Source: Halothiobacillus neapolitanus c2
GTDB lineage: Bacteria; Pseudomonadota; Gammaproteobacteria; Halothiobacillales; Halothiobacillaceae
Direction of reading: 5' to 3'
Length of the DNA stretch: 64,000 nt
NCBI RefSeq assembly: GCF_000024765.1
Contig: NC_013422.1
Location: 124,001 to 188,000 of the forward strand
Below the pieces are notes generated by a model. The model was given only the letters and a program-made list of their open reading frames with translations. It was not told the origin of the DNA and searched no databases. Positions within the stretch are counted from its first letter, which is position 1, and every line of letters begins with the position of its first letter. The position numbers and the translations under genes are program-made. Shown piece after piece: positions 9,186 to 19,303 of this stretch.

Positions 9186-10403
9186 ATGTATATCAGTCTG
9201 GTGACCGAAACCTTTGATCCCGATATCAACGGGGTGGCGACGACGCTCAAGCAAATACATTCTGCCCTGCTGTCATCAGGGCATCGGGTGCAACTCGTGT
9301 GCCCGAGAGGAAAAACGGCACGGGTACTCGACGACATGCTGGAAGTGCCCGGACTGGCCTTGCCCTTTTATACCGATGTTCGACTGGGCTTGCCCGTGGG
9401 CCGACGATTGAAGCGCCGCTGGCAGAACGAGCGCCCGGATCTCGTGCACATCGCCACCGAAGGGCCACTGGGATACGCCGCCCTGCGCACGGCCAAAGCG
9501 CTGGGTTTGCCGATCACCTCATCGCTGCATACCAATTTTCATACGTATATGCGTTTTTATCGCGTGGGTTGGCTGGCCGCGCCGGTCATGCGTTATCTCA
9601 AGTGGTTTCACAACCGAACTGCGCGCACGTTTATTCCCACCGGGCAGCAGGCAGAAGCACTCGGCTTGAGCGGGTTTGATCGTCTGGCGGTGCTGGGGCG
9701 CGGTGTGGATACGGCCCTGTTCAATCCTGAACGGCGCGATGCTGCCCTGCGCGCGCAATGGAGTCAGCATTCTGGCCGTGCGGCGGGTGATGAGTCAAAG
9801 GTCGCCTTGCATGTCGGAAGACTGGCACCGGAGAAAAATCTCGATTTATTGTTACAAACATTTAATGCAATGCGCGTGGCCCAACCGGATATGATCGGTG
9901 TGGTGGTAGGCGACGGCCCGGAGCGCGCCCGGTTGGAGAAAGCATTGCCCTGGGTCATCTTTACCGGGATGAAGCGTGGCGCGCAGTTGGCCCGACACTA
10001 CGCCAGCGCCGACCTGTTCATCTTCCCCAGTCAAACCGAAACGTTTGGTAATGTGTTGTTGGAGGCCATGGCTTGCGGGTTGATTTGCGTCAGCTTCGAT
10101 TATGCAGCAGGCAAGCACCTGATCCATGATGGAAAAAACGGCTATTTGGTTCCGCTGGGTGATGATGCACGCTTTATTAAAGCGGCAGTCGATCTGATAC
10201 GGGTGGATGGCCCGGAAATACGCCAGATGGGCTCAAGGGCCAGAGACGTGGCAGCCACTTATGATTGGACGCGGGTAACGCGTGCGTTCGAGCAGCACTT
10301 GAAGGACGTGTTGCAGGTTGAATCAGCCCAGTCGGCATCGGATGAGCAGCCTGCTCTGCAGGGATCCGGCAGATCGACGAATCAGGGTAAAACGGGAGTC
10401 TGA
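9186..10403 (+). CDS. GT4-family glycosyltransferase
   Basis: GT-B fold retaining glycosyltransferase of about 405 residues, probably acting on a lipid or surface polysaccharide acceptor at the cytoplasmic face. The N-terminal Rossmann domain starts with TETFDPDINGVATTL, typical of the MgtA/SqdX/PimB-like branch. The C-terminal domain has VGRLAPEKN, VGDGPER and the nucleotide-sugar motif FPSQTETFGNVLLEAMACG with the E(x7)E pattern. The ATG at 9186 is chosen because GAGGGCGG precedes it and because the family N-terminus begins there. The PAP2 phosphatase starts one base after the stop codon, so the pair may handle a lipid substrate together. Confidence 0.85.
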   Translation: MYISLVTETFDPDINGVATTLKQIHSALLSSGHRVQLVCPRGKTARVLDDMLEVPGLALPFYTDVRLGLPVGRRLKRRWQNERPDLVHIATEGPLGYAALRTAKALGLPITSSLHTNFHTYMRFYRVGWLAAPVMRYLKWFHNRTARTFIPTGQQAEALGLSGFDRLAVLGRGVDTALFNPERRDAALRAQWSQHSGRAAGDESKVALHVGRLAPEKNLDLLLQTFNAMRVAQPDMIGVVVGDGPERARLEKALPWVIFTGMKRGAQLARHYASADLFIFPSQTETFGNVLLEAMACGLICVSFDYAAGKHLIHDGKNGYLVPLGDDARFIKAAVDLIRVDGPEIRQMGSRARDVAATYDWTRVTRAFEQHLKDVLQVESAQSASDEQPALQGSGRSTNQGKTGV

Positions 10404-10404
10404 C

Positions 10405-10968
10405 ATGACCGCATTTATTCGAACCGTTCGTAGTTCATCCTTGCTTAACCGGTACCTGCATTGGGAAGAGGTGATCATGTATCGCCTCAATCTTGTCAAT
10501 GCCATGCGTGGCTTGCGTCGATTGTTCGCGATTTGCAGCCGTCTGGGCGATGGTGTTGCCTGGTATGTGGCCGCCGCCCTGATCGCACTGTTCGTCGGGG
10601 AGCAAGCATGGTTGCCCATGAGTGCCATGATGCTTTCCGCAGGTGTCGGATTGGGCATCTATGCTTCCATCAAGCGCCTCACGGCCCGACCGCGCCCACA
10701 TATGGCCCACGACGGATTGGTGCTGAGTGTGGCGCCGTTGGATAAATACAGTTTCCCTTCCGGGCACACCTTGCACGCGGTGAATTTTGCGATTCAGATT
10801 GCCGTCTTCGCGCCGGGTCTTGCCTGGTTGGTCATTCCCTTCGCCCTGATGGTCGCGTTGTCACGAATGGTGCTTGGATTGCACTATCTGTCGGATGTTC
10901 TGGTCGGCGGGGTGATCGGTGCGCTGATCGCGGTGTCCAGCCTTTGGGTGGTGGGTACGCTGTCTTAA
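10405..10968 (+). CDS. PAP2-family membrane phosphatase
   Basis: Probable lipid phosphatase of the phosphatidic acid/undecaprenyl pyrophosphate phosphatase family. The three active-site motifs are visible: KRLTARPRP, FPSGHT and SRMVLGLHYLSDV. Several hydrophobic helices place it in the inner membrane with the active site on the periplasmic side. The ATG at 10405 has GGGAG six bases upstream and follows the glycosyltransferase stop by one base, indicating coupling. Substrate is not determined. The 250 bases that follow, before gspC, show no gene I would support. Confidence 0.85.
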   Translation: MTAFIRTVRSSSLLNRYLHWEEVIMYRLNLVNAMRGLRRLFAICSRLGDGVAWYVAAALIALFVGEQAWLPMSAMMLSAGVGLGIYASIKRLTARPRPHMAHDGLVLSVAPLDKYSFPSGHTLHAVNFAIQIAVFAPGLAWLVIPFALMVALSRMVLGLHYLSDVLVGGVIGALIAVSSLWVVGTLS

Positions 10969-11219
10969 TAAGATCGCATTTCAACTGTCATCGACGATTC
11001 ACGATGTCGACATAATATCCTTCGTCTTTGTGGTGCTTAGAACGACCTTGATTCAGGGCGGGAATGCACTCACTATAGGAAGGATTTTCCGAATGCTCGA
11101 ACCGCCCTCACGACGTTTCGGGCAGTTGCCTGGTTTTAATCGATGGTGTGCCTCAGTTGTCCTGAACCAGATGGGCAGGATTTGGCGCGCATGCCTTGTG
11201 TGGGTATTAAATATTGGTC

Positions 11220-12077
11220 ATGTCTTGGTCGAAGAGCCGTTTCGTATGGATTCCGAGCGCGCTTTTCCTGATTTTACTGGCGACGGCCGGCGTGCTCGCT
11301 GCCCGCATTACCTGGATGTGGCTGGCACCGGCACCTGCCTATGTAGCGCCTCCTGAGTCGGGGGCCGAAGCGAGTGAACAGTCGCAGTCGGCATCGGTTG
11401 AGCAGATCGGCAGTTGGCATCTGTTCGGCCAGGCAGCGACGCCAGACAATCCCACGGCGACAAAAATTTCGGCATCCCAGTTAGGGGCGACGCTCGAAGG
11501 CACCATCAGCGGCTCCCCCTTGCCACTGGTCATGCTGCGGGTTGGTGGCGAGGTGCGGTTACTGCAAGCCGGTGACACCTTGTCCGCAGGGGTTCGCATC
11601 GTTTCGATTGCGCCGGATCGCGTCGTCATCTCGAATCAAGGCCGTCTTGAGTCAATCGCCTTCCCTAAGCCACAGTCGCTTGATCAGGCACCCGCACCGA
11701 GTGCCGCATCGCTGACTACGGCAAACCCACGTGATGTCTCCGCTTCCGCCGTCGCGCCCACTGTTCGGGCGCAGGCAGAAGAAATCCGGCATAACCCCCA
11801 AACGCTGCTGCGTTTTGTGACCGTATCGCCTGTGCAGCAAAATGGCGAGATCAGTGGTTATTCATTGCGTCCGGTACCGGGGCAGGAAGCACTCATGCGG
11901 GCACTTGGGCTCATGCCCGGTGATGTATTGACTTCCGTTGATGGCATGCCTGTCAATGATCCCGCCCTGTTGCCCCGCGTGATGCCGCTGTTGAATTCTG
12001 GCCAGCCGTTACAGGTTCTGGTCGAACGGGGCGGGCAGCCCCTGAGTATGACGATTAATTTGGACTCATTACAATGA
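11220..12077 (+). CDS. gspC: Type II secretion system protein C
   Basis: Inner-membrane connector between the secretin and the inner-membrane platform. A short cytoplasmic N-terminus and one TM helix (about 8-30) precede a homology region around residues 60-140 (GTISGSPLPLVMLRVGG and LQAGDTLSAGVRI). The C-terminal PDZ domain contains GLMPGDVLTSVDGMPVND. The total of 285 residues is normal for the family. ATG 11220 is preferred over a TTG six bases earlier. It is the first gene of the gsp operon and overlaps gspD by four bases (ATGA). No clear promoter was identified upstream. Confidence 0.9.
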   Translation: MSWSKSRFVWIPSALFLILLATAGVLAARITWMWLAPAPAYVAPPESGAEASEQSQSASVEQIGSWHLFGQAATPDNPTATKISASQLGATLEGTISGSPLPLVMLRVGGEVRLLQAGDTLSAGVRIVSIAPDRVVISNQGRLESIAFPKPQSLDQAPAPSAASLTTANPRDVSASAVAPTVRAQAEEIRHNPQTLLRFVTVSPVQQNGEISGYSLRPVPGQEALMRALGLMPGDVLTSVDGMPVNDPALLPRVMPLLNSGQPLQVLVERGGQPLSMTINLDSLQ

Positions 12078-14251
12078 TGAATACCGCTCGCCGCATACGC
12101 GGTCAGGCATCCTCTCTGGTTATCTTTATGGCGCTGACACTGGTCACCGCCGAAGTCCTGATCAACAGCCCGGTCCGGGCTGCTGATGCACCACCACCGG
12201 GTATATCGCGTGTTCAGGGCGACAACTCCGATACGGATAAAGTTACCCTGAATTTCCGTGACATGGATATCGGTGCGCTCATCGAGGCCGTCTCGAAAGT
12301 CACGGGCAAGAATTTCATCGTCGACCCCCGGGTCAAGGCGCGGGTCACGGTCATTTCTGCCAAGCCGATGAGCCCGCAAAAACTCTACGACGTGTTTCTT
12401 TCGATCTTGCAGGTCAATGGCTTTGCTGCGGTACCTGCCGGTGCGGTGATCAAGATCGTTCCGGAAATCAACGCGCGCTCCGACGCCCAGCCGGTCAATC
12501 CCGGTTCGTCGGCGGTCGGGGATCAAATGGTGACCGAGGTCGTTCACCTGCGCTATGTACCTGCGGCGCCTTTGCTGACCGTGTTGCGTCAAATCATGCC
12601 GCAACAGGCCGCGCTTTCCGTGTACCCCGATTCCAATTCACTCGTGATTACCGACCGGGCGGGCAATATCGACCGGCTCAAGAAAATATTGGCCAAGGTG
12701 GATCAACCTGCCGTGGGAGATGTGGAGATCATCCGGCTCAAACGGGCATCGGCTGACTCGGTCGTGTCCACGCTCAAGGCGTTGTTTGGTGCCAGCGGTG
12801 GCGGCGGCGCCAAGGGCGCACCCGTGCCGGGTGGCGGTGCAGGAGGCAATTTTTCCAGCGTGCCTGCGTTCGCCGCCGATGACCGCACCAACAGCGTTTT
12901 ACTGAGTGGCGATGCCGTCTCTCGCGCCAAGATGCGCGCCATCATCCTGAATCTGGACATGCCGCAGACGAATTATGGCAATACGCGCGTGTTCCGACTC
13001 AAATACGCCAATGCCGAAGATCTTGTCGATGTGCTCAAAGGGATCGTGAGCACCAACGGCGCCACATCCACCGGGGCGACGGCCACGAAAGAGGCGACCA
13101 CCAATCCGGACAACAACCAGCTTGAGATCGCCGCCGACAAATCCCTTAACGCCCTGGTCGTGACGGCATCGCCCAGCCGGATGCAGACGGTCGAGTCGGT
13201 GATCGATCAGCTCGATATCCGGCGCAAGCAGGTATTGGTGGAAGCGATTATTGCTGAGGTGTCGAACGGCGTAACCAAAAAGTTGGGCACCCAGTTTCTG
13301 GTCGGTGGCGGCAGCGGTACGGTGCCTATCGGTATTTCCACCTTCAACGGGTTGTTGTCCAGCGTCGCCAGCTCCGCAGCGCAGGCGGGCACAGGCAGTG
13401 TCGGTAGCGCCATTGGTTTGGGTTTGGCCGGGGCGTTGGGCGATGGCGGCAATATCGGCGTGGGGCGGTACGGTCAAGGCGGCGCCGATTTTGCACTGCT
13501 GGTTTCCGCGCTGGCGGGGAACTCGGGTAATAACATTCTCTCCACGCCGAGTCTGCTGACACTGGATAACCAGGAAGCGAGCATCGTGGTCGGCCAAAAT
13601 ATTCCAATCGTCACCGGCTCGTATGCACAGACCGGTTCGGCTACCTCACCCACCAATCCGTTCCAGACCATCACGCGCGAGGACATCGGCGTCAAACTCA
13701 AGGTCACGCCCACCATCAGTCCGGATGGTACCGTGCGTTTGAAGATCGAGCAGGAAGTGTCCAGCCTCGACAGCGCAGCGCAAAGCTCGGCGGGCCTGAT
13801 CACCAATAAACGTAACGTGACCACCACAGTGCAGGTCGATGATGGCGACGTGGTAGTGTTGGGTGGTCTGATCGACGACAGCACCAATTCCAATCAACAA
13901 AGTGTTCCGGGCTTGGGCGACATTCCCATTCTGGGTAATTTGTTCCGCTACCGTTCGGCCAGTACCAATAAGCGTAACTTGATGATTTTCATTCGGCCGT
14001 TGATCGTTGGTGATGGCGGCAAGTTGTCCGAATTCAGCCGTGAACAGTACAACCGCATCCGTCAGAGTCAACAGGATACGTTCGACAAGCGTTCTCTGGT
14101 TAACCCAAGCGATTGGTCCGTTTTATCGCCAGAACAGAATTTCCAACGTAATCTGCCGATCCCGATGCCGCAGAATATCCAGACATTGATGGATCAGGAT
14201 CGGGCTCGCAGCCAAACGGCCAGCGGTCAGACCGCGGCCCCCAGACCGTGA
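12074..14251 (+). CDS. gspD: Type II secretion system secretin GspD
   Basis: Outer-membrane secretin that forms the exit channel. A signal peptide ends near VRAADA. Next come N0-N3 domains, with N0 at VTLNFRDMDIGALIEAVSKV and a Gly-rich linker in N2/N3 (about residues 238-262). The secretin core with VPGLGDIPILGNLFR closes the gate region. At 725 residues it is of usual size. The C-terminal 70 residues may serve as an S-domain, but no pilotin gene is seen nearby. Translation is coupled to gspC by a four-base overlap. Confidence 0.95.
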   Translation: MMNTARRIRGQASSLVIFMALTLVTAEVLINSPVRAADAPPPGISRVQGDNSDTDKVTLNFRDMDIGALIEAVSKVTGKNFIVDPRVKARVTVISAKPMSPQKLYDVFLSILQVNGFAAVPAGAVIKIVPEINARSDAQPVNPGSSAVGDQMVTEVVHLRYVPAAPLLTVLRQIMPQQAALSVYPDSNSLVITDRAGNIDRLKKILAKVDQPAVGDVEIIRLKRASADSVVSTLKALFGASGGGGAKGAPVPGGGAGGNFSSVPAFAADDRTNSVLLSGDAVSRAKMRAIILNLDMPQTNYGNTRVFRLKYANAEDLVDVLKGIVSTNGATSTGATATKEATTNPDNNQLEIAADKSLNALVVTASPSRMQTVESVIDQLDIRRKQVLVEAIIAEVSNGVTKKLGTQFLVGGGSGTVPIGISTFNGLLSSVASSAAQAGTGSVGSAIGLGLAGALGDGGNIGVGRYGQGGADFALLVSALAGNSGNNILSTPSLLTLDNQEASIVVGQNIPIVTGSYAQTGSATSPTNPFQTITREDIGVKLKVTPTISPDGTVRLKIEQEVSSLDSAAQSSAGLITNKRNVTTTVQVDDGDVVVLGGLIDDSTNSNQQSVPGLGDIPILGNLFRYRSASTNKRNLMIFIRPLIVGDGGKLSEFSREQYNRIRQSQQDTFDKRSLVNPSDWSVLSPEQNFQRNLPIPMPQNIQTLMDQDRARSQTASGQTAAPRP

Positions 14252-14261
14252 ACGGGCTGTG

Positions 14262-15770
14262 ATGACTGTGGACGCTGATACCCACGCCCATCTGGCCAAA
14301 ACGTCGCCGCTGTCGTACGGCTACGCACGTCGTTTTGGCGTGCTGATCGAGCCGGATACAACCGCCGAGGCAGCCTGGATCGTGCGGCATTGCAAGCCGT
14401 TGCCGGTATCGGTGTTGGCCGAGCTGGGGCGCAAACTGCCCGATGGCTTTACGCTGGACTGGCTTGAAACTGATGAGTTTGAACGCCGCTTGGCGCGCGC
14501 CTATGAAGGCGGTTCGAGCGTGGCACAAACCATGGTCGATGATTTGGGCGACGGCGGGCTCGATGCGCTGGCCAACACCTTGAACACGCCGATCGACCTG
14601 CTCGAAGCCGACGACGAAGCACCGATCATTCGCCTGATCAATGCGCTGCTTTCCGAAGCCGTGCGCGAGGGTGCATCCGATATTCATCTGGAAAGCTTCG
14701 AAAGCCGCATGGTGGTGCGTTTTCGCGTCGATGGCATGTTGCGCGAGGTGCTCGAACCACCGCGTGCCGTGGCCGGTATCATCGTCTCGCGGATCAAGGT
14801 GATGGCGAACCTTGATATTGCCGAAAAACGCGTGCCGCAGGATGGTCGTATCTCGCTGCGTTTGGCCGGTCGCCCGGTCGATGTGCGTGTATCAACCCTG
14901 CCTTCGGGCCAAGGTGAACGCGTCGTGTTGCGCCTGTTGGACAAAGAAGCCGGGCGCTTGACGCTCGATAACCTGGGGTTAACGCGCGAACTGCAAGCTC
15001 GGCTGAACAAGCTCATCCACCGGCCGCACGGCATTTTGCTCGTGACCGGTCCGACCGGCTCGGGCAAGACCACCACGCTGTATGCCGCGCTGTCGGAGAT
15101 CAACACCCGCGAGCGCAACATTCTCACCGTCGAAGACCCGATTGAGTATTACCTCGACGGCGTGGGTCAAACGCAGGTCAATCCCAAGGTGGAGATGACC
15201 TTCGCGCGCGGTTTACGGGCGATTTTGCGCCAAGATCCAGACGTGGTGATGGTCGGTGAGATTCGCGATGTCGAAACCGCCGAAATTGCGGTTCAGGCCA
15301 GCTTGACCGGCCACTTGGTGCTCTCGACCTTGCACACCAACTCCGCCATTGGCGCGATCACGCGGCTGCGCGATATGGGTGTTGAACCGTTTTTACTCTC
15401 ATCGAGCCTGATCGGCGTGCTGGCGCAACGCTTGGTGCGCCGCCTCGATGCCCGTTACCGTGAAGCCTACACGCCCGATGCGAGCGAATGCGCGCTGCTC
15501 GGCTTGGATGCCAGCCAACCGCCGACGTTGTATCGGGTGAGTGAAGAAGCGCGGCAGCGCGGCCAGGGTTATCTCGGTCGAACCGGCGTGTATGAGCTGA
15601 TCAGCATTGATGCCGACACGCGACGTTTAATCCACGATGGCGCCGCGGAACCGGCCATCGAAGCGCAAGTCCGCAAGCACAGCAGCTCCATTCTGGCCTA
15701 TGGCGCGGCCCTCGTGATGGCCGGCGTCACCACCACAGAAGAATTACTCCGCGTGACGGCGGAAGGGTAA
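14262..15770 (+). CDS. gspE: Type II secretion system ATPase GspE, lacking the zinc tetracysteine motif
   Basis: Cytoplasmic hexameric ATPase that powers pseudopilus assembly. Walker A GPTGSGKTT is near residue 261, the Asp box and Walker B region read RQDPDVVMVGEIRD, and the His box is LSTLHTNSA. The usual CxxC-x29-CxxC zinc subdomain is replaced: the first pair falls in RRLDARYREAYT and the second in EEARQRGQGYLGR, with no cysteines at those positions. The ATG at 14262 is preferred over GTG 14259. It follows gspD by ten bases. Confidence 0.95.
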   Translation: MTVDADTHAHLAKTSPLSYGYARRFGVLIEPDTTAEAAWIVRHCKPLPVSVLAELGRKLPDGFTLDWLETDEFERRLARAYEGGSSVAQTMVDDLGDGGLDALANTLNTPIDLLEADDEAPIIRLINALLSEAVREGASDIHLESFESRMVVRFRVDGMLREVLEPPRAVAGIIVSRIKVMANLDIAEKRVPQDGRISLRLAGRPVDVRVSTLPSGQGERVVLRLLDKEAGRLTLDNLGLTRELQARLNKLIHRPHGILLVTGPTGSGKTTTLYAALSEINTRERNILTVEDPIEYYLDGVGQTQVNPKVEMTFARGLRAILRQDPDVVMVGEIRDVETAEIAVQASLTGHLVLSTLHTNSAIGAITRLRDMGVEPFLLSSSLIGVLAQRLVRRLDARYREAYTPDASECALLGLDASQPPTLYRVSEEARQRGQGYLGRTGVYELISIDADTRRLIHDGAAEPAIEAQVRKHSSSILAYGAALVMAGVTTTEELLRVTAEG

Positions 15771-15776
15771 TTATTC

Positions 15777-17000
15777 ATGGCAGCTTTTGAATACAGCGCG
15801 CTGGATGCCCAAGGCAAAACCCGCAAGGGCGTGATTGAAAGCGACAGCGCGCGCGGTGCCCGCAGCCTGTTGCGCGATCAGGGCTTGGCGCCGCTGACCA
15901 TTGAAGCGGTAGTGGCCGATCAATCCACCGCTGGCGGCATGCAAGGCTGGATGAGCCGTTTTCAATCCTTGAATCCAACGGAACTGGCTCTGTTCACCCG
16001 CCAGATTTCCACCTTGATTGCCGCCGGCCTGCCCATCGATGCGGCGCTGTCGGGGATTATTCGGCAAACGGAAAACCCAAGAATCCGCCGCATTGTCACG
16101 GCGGTGCGCTCAAAAGTGGTTGAAGGGCACAGCCTTGCGCAGGGGCTGGCGACGTTTCCGCGCGCCTTCTCGGAACTGTACCGCGCGACGGTTGCCGCCG
16201 GTGAAGAATCGGGCCATCTCGAAGCGGTGCTCGAACGCCTGGCCGATTACACCGAAGGGCGTCAGGCCACCACGCAAAAGGTGCAGATGGCGCTGTTTTA
16301 TCCCGCATTGCTCACCTTGATGGCCGTGGCGGTAGTTATTGGCCTCGTGACGTATGTTGTGCCGCAAGTGGTGCAAGTCTTCGTGCAGATGAAACAAACG
16401 CTGCCACCGCTGACCCGCGGATTGATTGCGGTGAGCGCCTTTTTGCGAGAACAATGGCCGTGGATTTTATTGGGTATGGCGGCCTTTGCTATTTGGTTTT
16501 ACTGGGCGCTGCGCCAACCAAAATTCGCTTTTCGTTGGGCGCAGATTCAACTTAAATTGCCGCTGATCGGTCGATTGATTCGTGGCTTCAATGCCGCCCG
16601 GTTCGCTCGCACGTTGAGCATCCTGAGCGCCGCCGGCGTGCCGATGCTCAAGGCGCTGACCATCAGTGGCGAGGTGGTTGCTTCTGAGCCGATGCGCCGC
16701 GCTATTAAAGAGGCCACCGACCGCGTGCGTGAGGGCGCGCCGATTGCCCGTTCGCTGGAGCAGTCGCGTTTATTTCCGCCGATGATGTTGCAATTGATCG
16801 CGGCGGGCGAGCAAAGCGGCGCCTTGGGCAATATGCTCGAACGGGCCGCCGTGCAGCAGGAGCGTGAACTCGATACCCTGATCAACGCCTTGCTCGGCCT
16901 GTTCGAGCCGATTTTGATTCTCGTCATGGGCGGGGTCGTTTTGCTGATCGTGCTGGCGATCCTGATCCCGATTTTTGATCTCAACCAAATGGTGCATTAG
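15777..17000 (+). CDS. gspF: Type II secretion system inner-membrane platform protein GspF
   Basis: Polytopic platform protein that couples GspE to pseudopilin extraction. It starts with the family sequence [19 protein letters not shown] and has two T2SSF repeats (about 70-195 and 275-395), the first with [14 protein letters not shown] and [15 protein letters not shown] helices lie near 170-195, 220-240 and 375-400. At 407 residues it is full length. It starts six bases after gspE. Confidence 0.95.
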   Translation: MAAFEYSALDAQGKTRKGVIESDSARGARSLLRDQGLAPLTIEAVVADQSTAGGMQGWMSRFQSLNPTELALFTRQISTLIAAGLPIDAALSGIIRQTENPRIRRIVTAVRSKVVEGHSLAQGLATFPRAFSELYRATVAAGEESGHLEAVLERLADYTEGRQATTQKVQMALFYPALLTLMAVAVVIGLVTYVVPQVVQVFVQMKQTLPPLTRGLIAVSAFLREQWPWILLGMAAFAIWFYWALRQPKFAFRWAQIQLKLPLIGRLIRGFNAARFARTLSILSAAGVPMLKALTISGEVVASEPMRRAIKEATDRVREGAPIARSLEQSRLFPPMMLQLIAAGEQSGALGNMLERAAVQQERELDTLINALLGLFEPILILVMGGVVLLIVLAILIPIFDLNQMVH

Positions 17001-17002
17001 TC

Positions 17003-17503
17003 ATGATGTCTTATTTTTCCTCACGTCTTTCTTCACAGGCGGCGCGTATTGAGCGTGGCAATGGGTTGATTTCCCGTGGTTTTACCCTGATCGAAGTGAT
17101 GGTCGTCGTGGTTATTCTGGCCATTTTGGCGACCATCGTCGTGCCGAAAATCATGGATCGGCCAGACGATGCCCGTATCGCCAAGGCCAAGCAGGACATT
17201 CGGGCCATCGACTCGGCACTGCAACTCTACAAGCTCGACAACCTGACCTACCCGACCACCGATCAGGGGTTAGAAGCGCTGGTCAAACCCCCGGCCAATG
17301 CCAAAAACTGGCGCCAAGGCGGTTACCTCGATCGCTTGCCGATCGACCCGTGGAACAATCCTTATCAATACCTGAGCCCCGGCCAGCACGGCGCATTTGA
17401 TGTCTACAGTCTCGGCGCGGATGGTCAACCGGGCGGCACCGGTGCGGATGCTGATATCGGCAATTGGCAGGAAGAAGGCGGTGCCACGAACACGGGTAAC
17501 TGA
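17003..17503 (+). CDS. gspG: Major pseudopilin GspG
   Basis: Main subunit of the type II pseudopilus. The prepilin peptidase site is [19 protein letters not shown] with Glu at +5. The globular domain contains [17 protein letters not shown] and [13 protein letters not shown], including acidic residues that bind calcium in homologues. With the ATG at 17003 the leader is about 26 residues, longer than the usual 6-10; an internal TTG would give a five-residue leader but has weak signals. The start follows the gspF stop by two bases. Confidence 0.93.
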   Translation: MMSYFSSRLSSQAARIERGNGLISRGFTLIEVMVVVVILAILATIVVPKIMDRPDDARIAKAKQDIRAIDSALQLYKLDNLTYPTTDQGLEALVKPPANAKNWRQGGYLDRLPIDPWNNPYQYLSPGQHGAFDVYSLGADGQPGGTGADADIGNWQEEGGATNTGN

Positions 17504-17511
17504 TTCTCATC

Positions 17512-18153
17512 ATGCTTGCGCTCCGTGCCGTGTTGGATGCTCGACATGCGCCCTACGCTGGGCGCCACCAAAGAATGGGTCGGCAGCGCTGCGCTCAGGG
17601 GTTTACCTTGATCGAGCTGATCGTGGTGATTGTGATTATCGGCATTCTGGTCGGTTTTGTGGTGATGAGCATGAATAAACGCGCGCCCGATGATGTGGGC
17701 GTCTGCCAAGCGCGGATGGCCTCTTGGCTGGCGCAACAGGCCGTGGCTGCGAACCGGCTGGATCAAACCATTTATATTCAAAATGCCTCAACAAAATCGC
17801 CCAGCGCGTTTGTATTAAACCACCCGTCGGCACAGCTTCAAACGGCGGCAAGCAAGCAAACAAGCCAAAATGCAAACGAATCCCCAGCCTTCGTTGCAAA
17901 TATCATTAGCCGGTTGGATTGGGATAAAGGCTGCGCCCTTATGGCACGACCCAGCGCCGCGGATACTTTTGCCGCCAAAGACCCGCGCGCAGATGCGGTA
18001 ATTGCCGTCACGCCCGATGGTATCTGGTCGCTGCCATCGGGCGCGCCGCAATCTAAACCGGAAATTACAGTGCGCGGAGACAAGCAGAAAACCCTGCCCA
18101 TCAATCTGTCATCAGGATTCGGTGAGCAGGCCAGCGCTGGTTCTGCCCCGTGA
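17512..18153 (+). CDS. gspH: Minor pseudopilin GspH
   Basis: Minor pseudopilin identified by its place between gspG and gspI and by QG/FTLIELIVVIVIIGILVGF after a basic leader. The body is poorly conserved, as usual for GspH. If the ATG at 17512 is used the leader is 30 residues; an ATG at 17575 would give a normal nine-residue leader. The stop overlaps the gspI start by four bases. Confidence 0.82.
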   Translation: MLALRAVLDARHAPYAGRHQRMGRQRCAQGFTLIELIVVIVIIGILVGFVVMSMNKRAPDDVGVCQARMASWLAQQAVAANRLDQTIYIQNASTKSPSAFVLNHPSAQLQTAASKQTSQNANESPAFVANIISRLDWDKGCALMARPSAADTFAAKDPRADAVIAVTPDGIWSLPSGAPQSKPEITVRGDKQKTLPINLSSGFGEQASAGSAP

Positions 18154-18545
18154 TGACCACGACGACAAAAACCCGTGCGCAAGGGTTTACCTTGCTGGAA
18201 GTGCTGATTGCGCTGGTGGTTTTGGCCATTGCCCTCGCGGCGGTCATTAAAGTGAGTGGTCAAAGCGCACAGACGCTCGATCGGTTGCGTGCCGATACCG
18301 CTGCCACGGTGATTGCCGATGATTTATGCGCCCGATTGCAGCTATCCGCGCAAGCGCCGGAACTGGGCACCCGTCAGTCACAGGTAGAGATAAACGGCCA
18401 GTCCTGGCGTGTGCGCCAAACCGTTTCGGCGGGGCAGGTGCCGGGCGTGCTTAAGGTCGCCTATCTGGTTGAAACCCCCGCCCCGTATGCCGGTCAAGCC
18501 AGTATCGTGACGTACTTTTACCCACCTGCGCAAAAAGCACCATGA
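18150..18545 (+). CDS. gspI: Minor pseudopilin GspI
   Basis: Minor pseudopilin of the tip complex. Leader and processing site are RAQG/FTLLEVLIALVVLAIAL, followed by the IxVSGQSAQTLDRL helix and the short GspI globular domain with INGQSWRVRQTV. 131 residues is the normal length. It overlaps gspH and gspJ by ATGA junctions, so the tip pseudopilins are translated as a coupled block. Confidence 0.9.
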   Translation: MMTTTTKTRAQGFTLLEVLIALVVLAIALAAVIKVSGQSAQTLDRLRADTAATVIADDLCARLQLSAQAPELGTRQSQVEINGQSWRVRQTVSAGQVPGVLKVAYLVETPAPYAGQASIVTYFYPPAQKAP

Positions 18546-19303
18546 GCGTTCACGATTCGCTTATTCAGGGCGTGGGTTCGACTCGATGCTCAATAAAAAG
18601 AGCGGCGAGCGGTTTTACCCTGCTGGAATTGCTGGTGGCGATTGCCATCTTCGCGCTGGTGGCGGTGATGGCCTATGGCGGGCTGAATACCGTGATCAAG
18701 CAAAGCGCGATTGTCGAGGATCAAATGGGCCAGTTGAACGCGATGCAAAATGGCTTGCGGCAAATGCGCGGCGATTTGACCTTCGCGGTGGATCGTTTTG
18801 CCCGTGATGCCTTGGGTGGCGATGTACCCGAGTTCGCAGGCGGCGGCTTGAACCTTCTGACACTGACCCGTTTGGGCGCATCGAATCCTTGGGCGGCAGC
18901 CGAGCCGCAACTGGCGCTGGTGCGCTGGCGGCTTGAAAACGGCAATTTGGAGCGCGCAACCTTCGTGCCGCCCGATGGCGCGGTGGGCAACAGCGCCGAG
19001 CAGCCAGACTGGCGCATCATTTTGCGCAACGTCAGCAAAATTCAGCTGACTTTTTACGATCAAAACAACCAGTCGATGCTCGATTGGCCGCCCATCAACC
19101 AACCCTCGGCGGGCTTGCCCAAGGCGGTCGAAGTGCTGCTGACGGTAAACAACCTTCCCCCCTTGCGCATGACCGTCGCTATGGTTTCGGATTGGCCCGA
19201 GGCCGCTCCTGCCAACCCGCCGGGCGGAACAAATAACGGTGCCGAGCCAGCGACAAGCCCGCAAACTCAAACCCAAACTGAGGTGGAGGCGGAGCGACGA
19301 TGA
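18542..19303 (+). CDS. gspJ: Minor pseudopilin GspJ
   Basis: Tip-complex pseudopilin with ASG/FTLLELLVAIAIFALVAVM after a 24-residue leader. The following region has the family sequence RQMRGDLTFAVDRFARD and LTRLGASNPW. The C-terminus has a low-complexity tail rich in Pro, Thr and Gln. Four-base overlaps connect it to gspI and gspK. Confidence 0.92.
   Translation: MSVHDSLIQGVGSTRCSIKRAASGFTLLELLVAIAIFALVAVMAYGGLNTVIKQSAIVEDQMGQLNAMQNGLRQMRGDLTFAVDRFARDALGGDVPEFAGGGLNLLTLTRLGASNPWAAAEPQLALVRWRLENGNLERATFVPPDGAVGNSAEQPDWRIILRNVSKIQLTFYDQNNQSMLDWPPINQPSAGLPKAVEVLLTVNNLPPLRMTVAMVSDWPEAAPANPPGGTNNGAEPATSPQTQTQTEVEAERR

Noticed and set aside
11030-11356. Possible small gene overlapping the gspC start
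   Set aside because: Overlaps the conserved GspC TM helix in another frame and shows no family features.
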